This document shows positions 40,095 through 48,964 of a stretch of DNA of 64,000 bases, piece after piece. Location of the stretch: NCBI GenBank assembly GCA_041659285.1, contig JBAZYO010000002.1, forward strand, positions 1 through 64,000, in the 5' to 3' direction. The stretch comes from Vicinamibacterales bacterium (GTDB lineage: Bacteria > Acidobacteriota > Vicinamibacteria > Vicinamibacterales > UBA2999). The position numbers and the translations under genes were made by a program. Under the pieces are notes generated by a model that did not search any database, had not been told where the DNA came from, and worked only from the letters and a program-made list of their open reading frames with translations. Every line of letters begins with the position of its first letter. The stretch's first letter is position 1.

Positions 40095-41102
40095 AGCGGG
40101 AGCCAATCGTCGGAATCAGGTAATCGCGAAAGGCGCGGGTGAAGTCGTAGGCCGGGGCGAAGCCCCAGTCCTTGCGGGCGGCGCTGTCATCCACGTCTTC
40201 GGGCCAGGAATCGACGATGCCCTGCCGCTTGGTGTCGATCTGCCAGGTGATGCTGGCGTCCGGAAATGCCCGCACCACTTCCTGCCGCACTTCGTCGGCC
40301 GACGGGTTGAACGCGGCCAGGTTGTAGGCGGTCCGGGTCAGCGCCGCCTTGGGCGCCGCCGCCAGCCGCAGCAGCGCTTCGACGCCGTCGGGCATGGCCA
40401 TGAACGGGATGCGGGTGTCGGGGCGGACGAAGCACGCATACGCCTCACCCTTCGCCGCGGCGTGAATCATCTCGGGGGCGTAGTCGGAGGTGCCGCCCGA
40501 CGGCACGGTGAGCGCGGAAATGAGCCCGGGGAACCGCACGCAGCGGAAGTCGACGCGGCCCGACTGCGGCTCGGCGGCCAACTGCTTGTAGAACCTCGCG
40601 TAGTAGCGCCCGAGCTGCTCGCAGTACAGCTTGTTGCAGCCATACATGGTGGACGGCGTGTTGAAGTCGTCTTCTTTCACGCGCCCGGCCTGGCGCTTGG
40701 TGTCCAGGTCCGGCAGGCCGTACGCGGCAATCGACGACGGGTAGAGGAACGTCACCGGCCGGCCGTGCGATTCCGCTTCGCGCTGGGAAAACTCGAGCAG
40801 GTTGAGCGTGCCTTCGACGTTGATCTGGTGGGCCGTGACCGGCGTGAACTCGGAGCGCGTCGAGAGCAGCGCCGCCAGGTGATACACGGTCTCGACCTCG
40901 AACTCCGACAGCACCCGCTCGAGCAGCGACTTGTCCATGATCGAGCCGGTGAACTCGCGCTGCACCTGACGCGCGAGCGACGGCTCCAGGGGATTGACGT
41001 CGAGCGTCACCACCGGCTGCGCGCCGGCCCCGGCCAGGTGCGCGATCAGCCCATGGCCAATCTCGCCACCCGCGCCCGTAATCAACACCACCGGCTTACG
41101 CA

Positions 41103-41103
<1 letters not shown>
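40084..41103 (-). CDS. L-threonine 3-dehydrogenase, short-chain (epimerase-like) type
   Basis: 339 residues, an extended SDR. NAD-binding motif VLITGAGGEIGHGLIAHL; catalytic S/Y/K in YPSSIAAYG and MYGCNKLYCEQLGRYY. The substrate-side features match the SDR-type threonine dehydrogenase: CVRFPGLISALTVPSGGTSDYAPEMIHAAAKG, FVRPDTRIPFMAMPDGVEAL and the C-terminal block IDTKRQGIVDSWPEDVDDSAARKDWGF. It oxidises L-threonine to 2-amino-3-ketobutyrate. The usual partner glycine C-acetyltransferase is not adjacent. The ATG (41103) overlaps the stop of the PAS kinase by one base. The long upstream frame is a shadow of the kinase. Confidence 0.85.
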
Positions 41104-42977
<1,874 letters not shown>

Positions 42978-43032
42978 CGCCTGCTCCGCTCTTGCATCTG
43001 TCTATTCTAGCCGGGGGCGGCACCCGCCGCGC

Positions 43033-43266
43033 CTACCAGAGCGCGGCTTTCATCTCGGCGATGGCGATCTCCACCTTGCCGAGGTCGTCGAGCACGCGCT
43101 CCACTTCGGCGAGGGTCGCGGCCAGGGCCTCGGGCGGCGGCAGGCTGCCCCGCTTGACCTCCCAGGCCAGGTCGCGCGTGGTCTCGGCGCAGGCGCGGCA
43201 CACCTGCAGCGTGTGCTCGTGCGCGTCGATCAACCGGCGGACTTCCTGCTGTTCTTCCGGGGTCAC
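43033..43266 (-). CDS. Small hypothetical helical protein with a CxxC pair
   Basis: 77 residues, two predicted helices: EEQQEVRRLIDAHEHTLQVCRACAETTRDLAWEVKRG and LAATLAEVERVLDDLGKVEIAIAEMKAAL. The CRAC motif could bind metal or be redox-active but there is only one pair. No family recognised. It begins 10 bp after the DUF6526 stop in the same direction, so it is probably co-transcribed with that gene. Confidence 0.6.
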   Translation of the reverse strand: MTPEEQQEVRRLIDAHEHTLQVCRACAETTRDLAWEVKRGSLPPPEALAATLAEVERVLDDLGKVEIAIAEMKAALW

Positions 43267-43276
43267 GGCAACGACC

Positions 43277-43702
43277 CTACGTCCGATAGGGATCGGGACG
43301 CCAGGTCCGGATCGAGGCCTTGATGTCGTTGGGGGTCAGGTTCTCGCGCGCGGCCCGCTCGAGCAACGCGCCCAATTCATCATCCGAAGCAAATCGCAGC
43401 GCCGCGGTCTGCTTGGCGGAGAGCCTGGCCAGGTTGGCATCCTGCCCGGCCGGCAGCAGCTCCGCGCAGCGGACTTTCATCTCGAGCATGATGATGCGGT
43501 CCTGCAGCGCCACGGTATACAGCCGCGAGATGGCCACCAGCGTGAACACCGCGAAGGTCAGCGCCATGAAGGCCGTGTCGTCCGTGCGCCACCCCAGGTG
43601 CAGATGCCCCGCCATGAGAATCAGGGCCACGAGCAGGAACAGTGTCGCGACATAGGTCGGCACCGGGTGGTGCGCGTGGCTCTGGTAGCTCTGCTCGGCC
43701 AT
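43277..43702 (-). CDS. DUF6526 family membrane protein
   Basis: 141 residues. Two transmembrane helices (TYVATLFLLVALILMAGHLHLGW and FMALTFAVFTLVAISRLYTVALQDRII) and a cytoplasmic C-terminal part ending LTPNDIKASIRTWRPDPYRT, which resembles the DUF6526 family. Function unknown. The start overlaps the stop of the MBL hydrolase by one base (TAATG), indicating coupling. Confidence 0.75.
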   Translation of the reverse strand: MAEQSYQSHAHHPVPTYVATLFLLVALILMAGHLHLGWRTDDTAFMALTFAVFTLVAISRLYTVALQDRIIMLEMKVRCAELLPAGQDANLARLSAKQTAALRFASDDELGALLERAARENLTPNDIKASIRTWRPDPYRT

Positions 43703-44613
43703 TACTTCAGCTTCCCCTCGATCTCTTCGAAGACCTTGCGCACGGCAATCGGCCCCTGCTGGTCGGCGAGGAACCAGTCCTGGTAAGGCCCCCAGTTCGC
43801 CTGCTTCGCCGCCTCGTCCGCCGGGAGGCCCAGTTTGTGCAGCCGGGTCACCTCCGCGATCACGGCGCGGAGGGCCTTCTGGAACTCGACCAGCTCTTCG
43901 CGAGACGCCTTCGCCTCCTCGATGAAGCCGTGGCCCGGGATGAAGCGATCGACGTCCATCGCAAGCGCCTTGTCGATCACGCCCACCCACTCGGTGGGAT
44001 AGGCCGACCGCATCGCCGGGAACACGCGATTCAGGTAGACCTCGCTCATGAACAGGATTTTCTGCTTCGGCAGGTAGACCAGCAGGTCGCCGCCGGTGTG
44101 GGCGCGTCCCGCGTAAATTGCCTGGACCTCGATACCGCCGACGTCGATCACCTGGCGGTCGCTCGTCATCGCCGGCGCGGCCAACTTCAGCTGCGCCTTC
44201 GACGCCTTCGACACCACGTAGGTGAGGTCCGTGGGCAGCACGGCATTGCCGGCGGTGTGGTCGCCGTGATCGGAGCCGACGACGTACCACTTCACGGGCT
44301 TCGGCGTGACCTTCGCGATGGCGGCCAGCATGGTCCGGGTGGCGTCGACGCTGCCCTGGCCGTCGGCCACGAGCACACCATCGGCACCGACCACGAACAG
44401 GCTGACCGTGGTGAAGCCGGGGTTACGGATCTCTTCGTAACCGTAGACGTTGTCGGCCAGTTTGATGGTGCGCGGGAACGCAGAGAGGGCGAGACCGCGC
44501 TTGTCAGGGTAGGCGGTCCGCACCTGGGCCGCAGATGACGCGGACAACGCCCATATCACCACGGCCACAGATGACACAGATAACGCAGATCTTAGAAACT
44601 TCTTCAACCCCAT
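43702..44613 (-). CDS. Secreted metallo-beta-lactamase-fold hydrolase with altered metal ligands
   Basis: 303 residues. A signal peptide (residues 1-29) precedes an MBL fold. Motif 1 reads GSDHGDHTAGN (114-124): H116, D118 and H119 are present but the first histidine of HxHxDH is S114. H172 (GRAHTGG) and H228 (PGHGF) are present; the usual bridging aspartate of the GD motif corresponds to E191 (FMSEVY). Activity may be reduced to a one-metal site or changed. The signal peptide is encoded by nonamer repeats (see findings). A perfect 16-bp palindrome overlaps the start codon. Coupled to DUF6526. Confidence 0.85.
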   Translation of the reverse strand: MGLKKFLRSALSVSSVAVVIWALSASSAAQVRTAYPDKRGLALSAFPRTIKLADNVYGYEEIRNPGFTTVSLFVVGADGVLVADGQGSVDATRTMLAAIAKVTPKPVKWYVVGSDHGDHTAGNAVLPTDLTYVVSKASKAQLKLAAPAMTSDRQVIDVGGIEVQAIYAGRAHTGGDLLVYLPKQKILFMSEVYLNRVFPAMRSAYPTEWVGVIDKALAMDVDRFIPGHGFIEEAKASREELVEFQKALRAVIAEVTRLHKLGLPADEAAKQANWGPYQDWFLADQQGPIAVRKVFEEIEGKLK

Positions 44614-44672
44614 GACGCGTCATGGTACCAGAAAGACCTTTAAGTCTGCGTAATCTGCGTCATCTGCGGCCC
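44526..44672. repeat. Element with 16-bp perfect terminal inverted repeats spanning the 5' end of the MBL gene
   Basis: GGGCCGCAGATGACGC at 44526-44541 is repeated in inverse at 44657-44672. Between them are nonamer repeats (TCTGCGTTA type) and a perfect 16-bp palindrome (44610-44625). The left part lies inside the MBL gene and encodes its signal peptide; the right part lies after the AIM24 gene, whose TAA stop (44686-44684) is followed by further CGCAGAT text. Confidence 0.75.
44610..44625. promoter_or_regulatory. Perfect 16-bp palindrome over the MBL gene start codon
   Basis: CCATGACGCGTCATGG is fully self-complementary and includes the ATG of the MBL gene (44613-44611). It could be an operator or a start-occluding hairpin. 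It lies inside the inverted-repeat element, so it may only be part of that element. Confidence 0.4.
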
Positions 44673-44683
44673 TGGCATCTGCG

Positions 44684-45736
44684 TTATCGTCCGTCGATCA
44701 GGTCGCCCAGGCCGCCGACACGGTCGAGAATCGAGCCCTCTTCCTTGCGCCAGCCCTTGCTCTGCGGCGCGGCGGCGTAGATGCGATCGGCCATGCGCGA
44801 GAGCGGGAGCGACTGCAGCCACACGCGGCCGGGCCCCTGCAGCGTGGCGAAGAAGATGCCTTCCCCGCCGAAGAGCGCCGTCTTGATGCCGCCCACGAAC
44901 TGGATGTCGTAGTTGACGCTGGACTGCAGCGCCACCAGGCAGCCGGTGTCCACGCGCATGGTTTCACCGGCGGCCAGCTCGAAGTGATGGATGGTGCCGC
45001 CGGCGTGCACGAAGCAGAGGCCGTCGCCTTCGAGCTTCTGCATGATGAAGCCTTCGCCGCCGAACAGGCCGACGCCGAGCTTCTTCTGGAACGCGATGCC
45101 GACCGAGACGCCGCGGGCGGCGCACAGGAACGAGTCTTTCTGGCACACCAGGTGCCCGCCGAGCGCGCGCAGGTCCATCGGGATGATCTTGCCCGGGTAG
45201 GGCGCGCCGAACGCGACCTTGTGCTTGCCCTGGCCCCCGTTGGTGAACACCGTCATGAACAGGCTTTCACCCGTCAGGATGCGCTTGCCGGCGCCGAGCA
45301 GCGCGTCCATCACGCCCTTGGACTGCCTCTGGCTGCCATCGCCGAAGATCGTCTCCATCTGGATGCCGCTGGTCATGTACATCATCGCCCCGGCCTCGGC
45401 GACCGCGCCCTCACCCGGATCGAGGGCGACCTCGACGAACTGCATCTCGTTGCCGTGGACCTCGAAGTCGATGTCGTGGGCACGGCGGCCCGGCGCCGGC
45501 GGCGGCACGAAGGCTGCTCCCGCGGCTTGGCTCGCCGAAGCGCCGGCGGGTCCTTTGACAAACGGCGCGAAGGCGGCGACCTCCTTCACCTTCTGCCACG
45601 ACGTCATGCCGGCGCTGAAGACGAGCGTCTCCGCGTCGATGCTGCCGTTCTGCAGATTGGAGATGATCTCGTTCTGCCCAACCGGTCCCACCTGGTGGCC
45701 GCCGATGGCCATGTACCACTGATTCGAACCGTCCAT
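44684..45736 (-). CDS. GYF_2-AIM24 (TIGR00266) fusion protein
   Basis: 350 residues. An N-terminal GYF_2 (DUF4339) domain (QWYMAIGGHQVGPVGQNEIISNLQNGSIDAETLVFSAGMTSWQKV, residues 6-50) is followed by a short linker and an AIM24/TIGR00266 domain (DIDFEVHGNEMQFVEVALDPGEGAVAEAGAMMYM and GAGKRILTGESLFMTVFTNGG). AIM24 proteins are cytosolic double beta-propeller-like folds of unknown function. A good Shine-Dalgarno AAGGAG lies at 45750-45745 and a REP-like pair starts just upstream. Neighbours are the TerB-like gene and an MsbA-like exporter. Confidence 0.88.
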   Translation of the reverse strand: MDGSNQWYMAIGGHQVGPVGQNEIISNLQNGSIDAETLVFSAGMTSWQKVKEVAAFAPFVKGPAGASASQAAGAAFVPPPAPGRRAHDIDFEVHGNEMQFVEVALDPGEGAVAEAGAMMYMTSGIQMETIFGDGSQRQSKGVMDALLGAGKRILTGESLFMTVFTNGGQGKHKVAFGAPYPGKIIPMDLRALGGHLVCQKDSFLCAARGVSVGIAFQKKLGVGLFGGEGFIMQKLEGDGLCFVHAGGTIHHFELAAGETMRVDTGCLVALQSSVNYDIQFVGGIKTALFGGEGIFFATLQGPGRVWLQSLPLSRMADRIYAAAPQSKGWRKEEGSILDRVGGLGDLIDGR

Positions 45737-45753
45737 TTCGATCGCTCCTTGTC

Positions 45754-45811
45754 AATCCGGCTAAAGCCGGATTCTACATTCGAGATGTGGTGTCCGGCTT
45801 TAGCCGGACTA
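45754..45811. repeat. Double REP-like element between TerB-like and AIM24 genes
   Basis: AATCCGGC-TAAA-GCCGGATT (45754-45773) and GTCCGGC-TTTA-GCCGGAC (45792-45809) point in opposite directions, separated by a segment with CTACATTCGAGATGTGGT. The layout equals that at 11568-11623. The TAG of the TerB-like gene (45811-45809) overlaps the last arm. Confidence 0.85.
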
Positions 45812-46504
45812 TTCCGAGTCCGGTTCCGCGTCGATCTTCGCCGCCGTCTCCACTTCGATCGCCGCGACCGCCGCCGGATCCAATCCCAGCTGGTGCGCCA
45901 GCTGCGCCAGGTAGATACGCTCGGCGCCCGACACCGTTTCGTCGGCGCGCACGATGGTAAACGCGAGCACGTAGTATTCCCTCTTCGCCGCCGGGTCGGT
46001 GACCCCGCGCACAATTTCGGCCAGCGGCCGCGGTTGCGCGAGCTCCGCCTCGACGACCGAGTCGAGCCCGGCCTCCTTGGCCCGCGCCAGGATCAAGGCG
46101 CGCTCCTGCGGCGTCAGCTCGCCGTCGGCCCGCGCCGCCGACACCGCCAGCCTGACGAGCTGCAGCAGCGGATCGGCCAGCGCTTGCGCGACGGCTGGCA
46201 AGGGGGGAGGCCCGCCTACGCTCGCACCAGTGACGCCAGCGAGCTTCGGCGAGGTCTCGCCGTAGCGGCCTTCGGCCGCGGAGGCGGACACCCCAGGCAC
46301 ATTAGGCACCTGAGGTACGTTCTGCCCCTTGATGCTGTCGTAGATGCCCCACGCGACGCCCGCCGCCGCCATCACCGTGCTGGCGGTCAGAAAACCGCCG
46401 TGGCCGGTGATGAAGCGGGTCGCCCGCCGGGCCCGCTTGCGTCCAGAGCGGCCCATGGCGCCGCGCAACACGATGGAGAGAATGTCAGCCGGATTGGTCA
46501 GCAC
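45809..46504 (-). CDS. TerB-like (DUF533) tellurite-resistance domain protein
   Basis: 231 residues. One membrane-spanning or hydrophobic segment (GFLTASTVMAAAGVAWGIYDSI), a low-complexity linker (about 60-105) and a helical TerB/DUF533 domain: LLQLVRLAVSAARADGELTPQERALILARAKEAGLD and YYVLAFTIVRADETVSGAERIYLAQLAHQLGLDPAAVAAIE, with two acidic ADGE/ADET metal-type loops. The linker is encoded by nonamer repeats and a hairpin. The role is probably an envelope-associated, metal-binding helper; it sits beside AIM24 and the ABC exporter. The stop is within a REP-like arm. Confidence 0.82.
   Translation of the reverse strand: MLTNPADILSIVLRGAMGRSGRKRARRATRFITGHGGFLTASTVMAAAGVAWGIYDSIKGQNVPQVPNVPGVSASAAEGRYGETSPKLAGVTGASVGGPPPLPAVAQALADPLLQLVRLAVSAARADGELTPQERALILARAKEAGLDSVVEAELAQPRPLAEIVRGVTDPAAKREYYVLAFTIVRADETVSGAERIYLAQLAHQLGLDPAAVAAIEVETAAKIDAEPDSE
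46265..46321. repeat. Hairpin and nonamer repeats in the TerB-like gene linker
   Basis: GCGGCC-TTC-GGCCGC (46265-46279) is followed by three 9-bp units AGGCACATT, AGGCACCTG and AGGTACGTT (46295-46321), all within the coding sequence of the linker. Confidence 0.7.
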
Positions 46505-46591
46505 GTCGTTCGTCCCTCAGTGAAGAAAATACTGGTAGCGCCCTGGAAAGGTTCCAGTGGAAAAAACGAACGATCCTCGTCTAAATGACGA

Positions 46592-48523
46592 CTAAATCCG
46601 GGTCGAGGCCGGCTTGGCGGCCACCGGCTTCGGCGCCTCGGGCGTCCAGTCTTCGCCCGGGTTGATGAAGCGGTTGGTTTCCAACTTGTACTGCTTGTCG
46701 TACAACTGGCGGTAGCGTCCGTCGCGCGCCAGCAGCTCGTCGTGGGTGCCGCGCTCGACGATCTCGCCGCCTTCCATCACCAGGATCTGGTCCGCGCTGC
46801 GGATCGTGGACAGGCGGTGAGCAATCACGAACGTGGTGCGGCCGGTGCGGAGGGCCTTGAGGCCGTCCTGGATCATCTCTTCGCTCTCGCTGTCGAGGCT
46901 CGACGTCGCTTCGTCGAGGATCAGCACCTTCGGCGACGCCAGGATGGCGCGGGCGATCGACACCCGCTGGCGCTGGCCGCCGCTCAACTTGATGCCGCGC
47001 TCGCCGACGACGGTGCTGTAGCCCTCGGGGAAGCGCATGATGAATTCCTCGCAGTGCGCCAGGCGCGCCGCGGCCTTGATCTCGTCGAGCGACGCGCTCG
47101 GCTCGGCGTAGCCGATGTTCTCGGCGATGGTGCCGTCGAACAGGAAGTTCTCCTGCAGCACCGACGCCAGCTGCTCGCGGTAATCGCGCAGCGGGATGTC
47201 CATCAGGTTCTTGCCGTCCACCGAGATGGCGCCCTTTAGCGGCCGATTGAACGCCATCACCAGGCTGATCAGGGTGCTCTTGCCCGACCCGCTCGACCCC
47301 ACCAGCGCCGTGGTCGTGCCGGGCGCGGCGTGGAAGGTGACGTTCTTCAGCACCGGCACGCCCGGGTTGTATTCGAACCACACCTCGTCGAACCGGATGT
47401 CGCCCTGGATCGCGCCGAGCGAGGGCTTGCCGGCGTCGGCCTCGTCTTCGGTCTCCATGTTCATGATCTCGCGGATGCGGTCGAGACCGGCGAACGCCTC
47501 GGTTATCTGGGTGCCGATGCTGGCAATGGAGATCATCGGCGCCGCGAGCAGGCCGATGAAGAAGATGTACATCACGAAATCGCCCAGCGTCATCTTGCCG
47601 GCGAGGATGTCGTTGCCGCCCATCCAGATCATCACCACGCCGACCACGCCGATGATCACCGTGCTGCCCGAGGTGGTCGCCGACACGCCGGTCATCGACT
47701 GGGCGATGTTCCGGAACAGCTTGTGGGCGCCGTGGGTGAAGACAATCTCCTCACGCTTCTCGGCGGTGTAGCTCTTGACGATGCGGATGCCGCCCAACGC
47801 CTCGGTGAGGCGGCCAGTCACTTCCGCCTGGATCTTGCCGCGTTCGCGGAACAGCGGCCGCAGCCGCTTGAAGGCGTAGGCCATGCCGCTGCCGAACAGC
47901 GCCAGCACGATCGCGGTGACCACGGTCATGCGCCAGTTCAGGTAGAGCAGCACGCCGAGGCTGATGAACGCGGTGAGCACGCCGCCCACCAGTTGCACCA
48001 GGCCGGTGCCGACCAGGTTACGGATGCCTTCGGCGTCGCTCATGATGCGCGACAGCAGCACGCCGGTCTGGGTGGAGTCGAAGTAGCGCACCGGCAGGCG
48101 CATGATCTTGGCCTGCACCTTCTTGCGCATGTCGGTGATGGCGCGTTGCGCCGCCACGCCGAGCGTCTGCGACAAGCCGAAGCTGGTGAACGCCTGCACG
48201 ACGGTGGCCGCTCCCGCCGTCAAGGCGATCGGCACCAGCAGGTCGTGCCGCCCCTTCCCGATCACATCGTCGATCACGTACTTGGAAAGCGCCGGCAGGA
48301 CGATGCCCGACAGGCGGCTGATCATCATCAGGGTCAGGCCGATGGTCAGGCGCCGGCGATGGACCCACACCAGCTCGCGGAACTCCCGCCAGGCCGCCGC
48401 CGAGTCGATCTTCTTCTTGGCCGCGCTCTTCCCGGGGTCGGGGCCACCGGCGAGCGCGCCGCGGCCGCTGCCGGACCGCTCGGCTCGTCGCATGCTGGGG
48501 GCGCCGGATCTGAGGATGGCCAT
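46592..48523 (-). CDS. ABC exporter, fused permease and ATPase (MsbA/LmrA-like)
   Basis: 643 residues. A basic N-terminal tail (1-45), six transmembrane helices of the type IV exporter fold (about 55-340; e.g. LTIGLTLMMISRLSGIVLPALSKYVID), and an ATPase domain with Walker A GSSGSGKST, signature LSGGQRQRVSIARAI, Walker B VLILDEATSSLD and IAHRLSTIR. A homodimeric exporter of lipids or drugs is expected. ATG 48493 is an alternative start that removes ten residues. A REP-like hairpin separates it from apaG. Confidence 0.92.
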   Translation of the reverse strand: MAILRSGAPSMRRAERSGSGRGALAGGPDPGKSAAKKKIDSAAAWREFRELVWVHRRRLTIGLTLMMISRLSGIVLPALSKYVIDDVIGKGRHDLLVPIALTAGAATVVQAFTSFGLSQTLGVAAQRAITDMRKKVQAKIMRLPVRYFDSTQTGVLLSRIMSDAEGIRNLVGTGLVQLVGGVLTAFISLGVLLYLNWRMTVVTAIVLALFGSGMAYAFKRLRPLFRERGKIQAEVTGRLTEALGGIRIVKSYTAEKREEIVFTHGAHKLFRNIAQSMTGVSATTSGSTVIIGVVGVVMIWMGGNDILAGKMTLGDFVMYIFFIGLLAAPMISIASIGTQITEAFAGLDRIREIMNMETEDEADAGKPSLGAIQGDIRFDEVWFEYNPGVPVLKNVTFHAAPGTTTALVGSSGSGKSTLISLVMAFNRPLKGAISVDGKNLMDIPLRDYREQLASVLQENFLFDGTIAENIGYAEPSASLDEIKAAARLAHCEEFIMRFPEGYSTVVGERGIKLSGGQRQRVSIARAILASPKVLILDEATSSLDSESEEMIQDGLKALRTGRTTFVIAHRLSTIRSADQILVMEGGEIVERGTHDELLARDGRYRQLYDKQYKLETNRFINPGEDWTPEAPKPVAAKPASTRI

Positions 48524-48536
48524 AAGATGCTTGTCT

Positions 48537-48561
48537 ATCCGCCTAAAAGCGGATGCTACTA
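48537..48561. repeat. REP-like hairpin after apaG
   Basis: ATCCGC-CTAAAA-GCGGAT (48537-48554) followed by GCTACTA. The TAG stop of apaG (48561-48559) is inside the CTACTA tail. Confidence 0.75.
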
Positions 48562-48945
48562 GTGCACGGCGTAGGGCACGGCGAGGGTGAACGGCGCGAT
48601 GCGCGCGTCGAAGGTATCACCCGACGGCGTCACCATCGTGTAGCTGCCATGCATGGTGCCGACCGCCGTCTTCAGGTTGCAGATACTGTCGTAGTCGTAG
48701 GTGGCGCCCGGCGCCAGCACCGGCTTCTTGCCGATCACGCCTTCGCCCCGCACTTCTTCCTCTTCGCCGTCGGCGTTGGTAATCACCCAGTGACGGCTGA
48801 GCAGTTGCGCGGTCTCCGACCCGGTATTGGCAATGCGGATGAAGTAGGCGAACCAGTATTCCTTGTCCTTGGGCGAGCTGCGCTCCGGAAGAAACTTGGT
48901 GGTGACCTGGATGCGGATGCCGTTGGTGGTGGTGTCGCTCACCAC
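48559..48945 (-). CDS. apaG: ApaG domain protein (DUF525)
   Basis: About 128 residues, the usual ApaG length. Family features: IRIQVTTKFLPERSSPKDKEYWFAYFIRIANTG, LLSRHWVITNADGEEEEVRGEGVIGKKPVLAPGATYDYDSICNLKTAVGTMHGSYTMV and the Pro-containing end FTLAVPYAVH. ApaG is a fibronectin III-like fold of uncertain function, associated with magnesium/cobalt phenotypes in enterobacteria. The start is GTG at 48945 or 48942; the longer open frame runs into the UbiD gene, which ends 19 bp upstream. Confidence 0.92.
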   Translation of the reverse strand: MVSDTTTNGIRIQVTTKFLPERSSPKDKEYWFAYFIRIANTGSETAQLLSRHWVITNADGEEEEVRGEGVIGKKPVLAPGATYDYDSICNLKTAVGTMHGSYTMVTPSGDTFDARIAPFTLAVPYAVH

Positions 48946-48964
48946 GTGATTATCCCACGACCAG

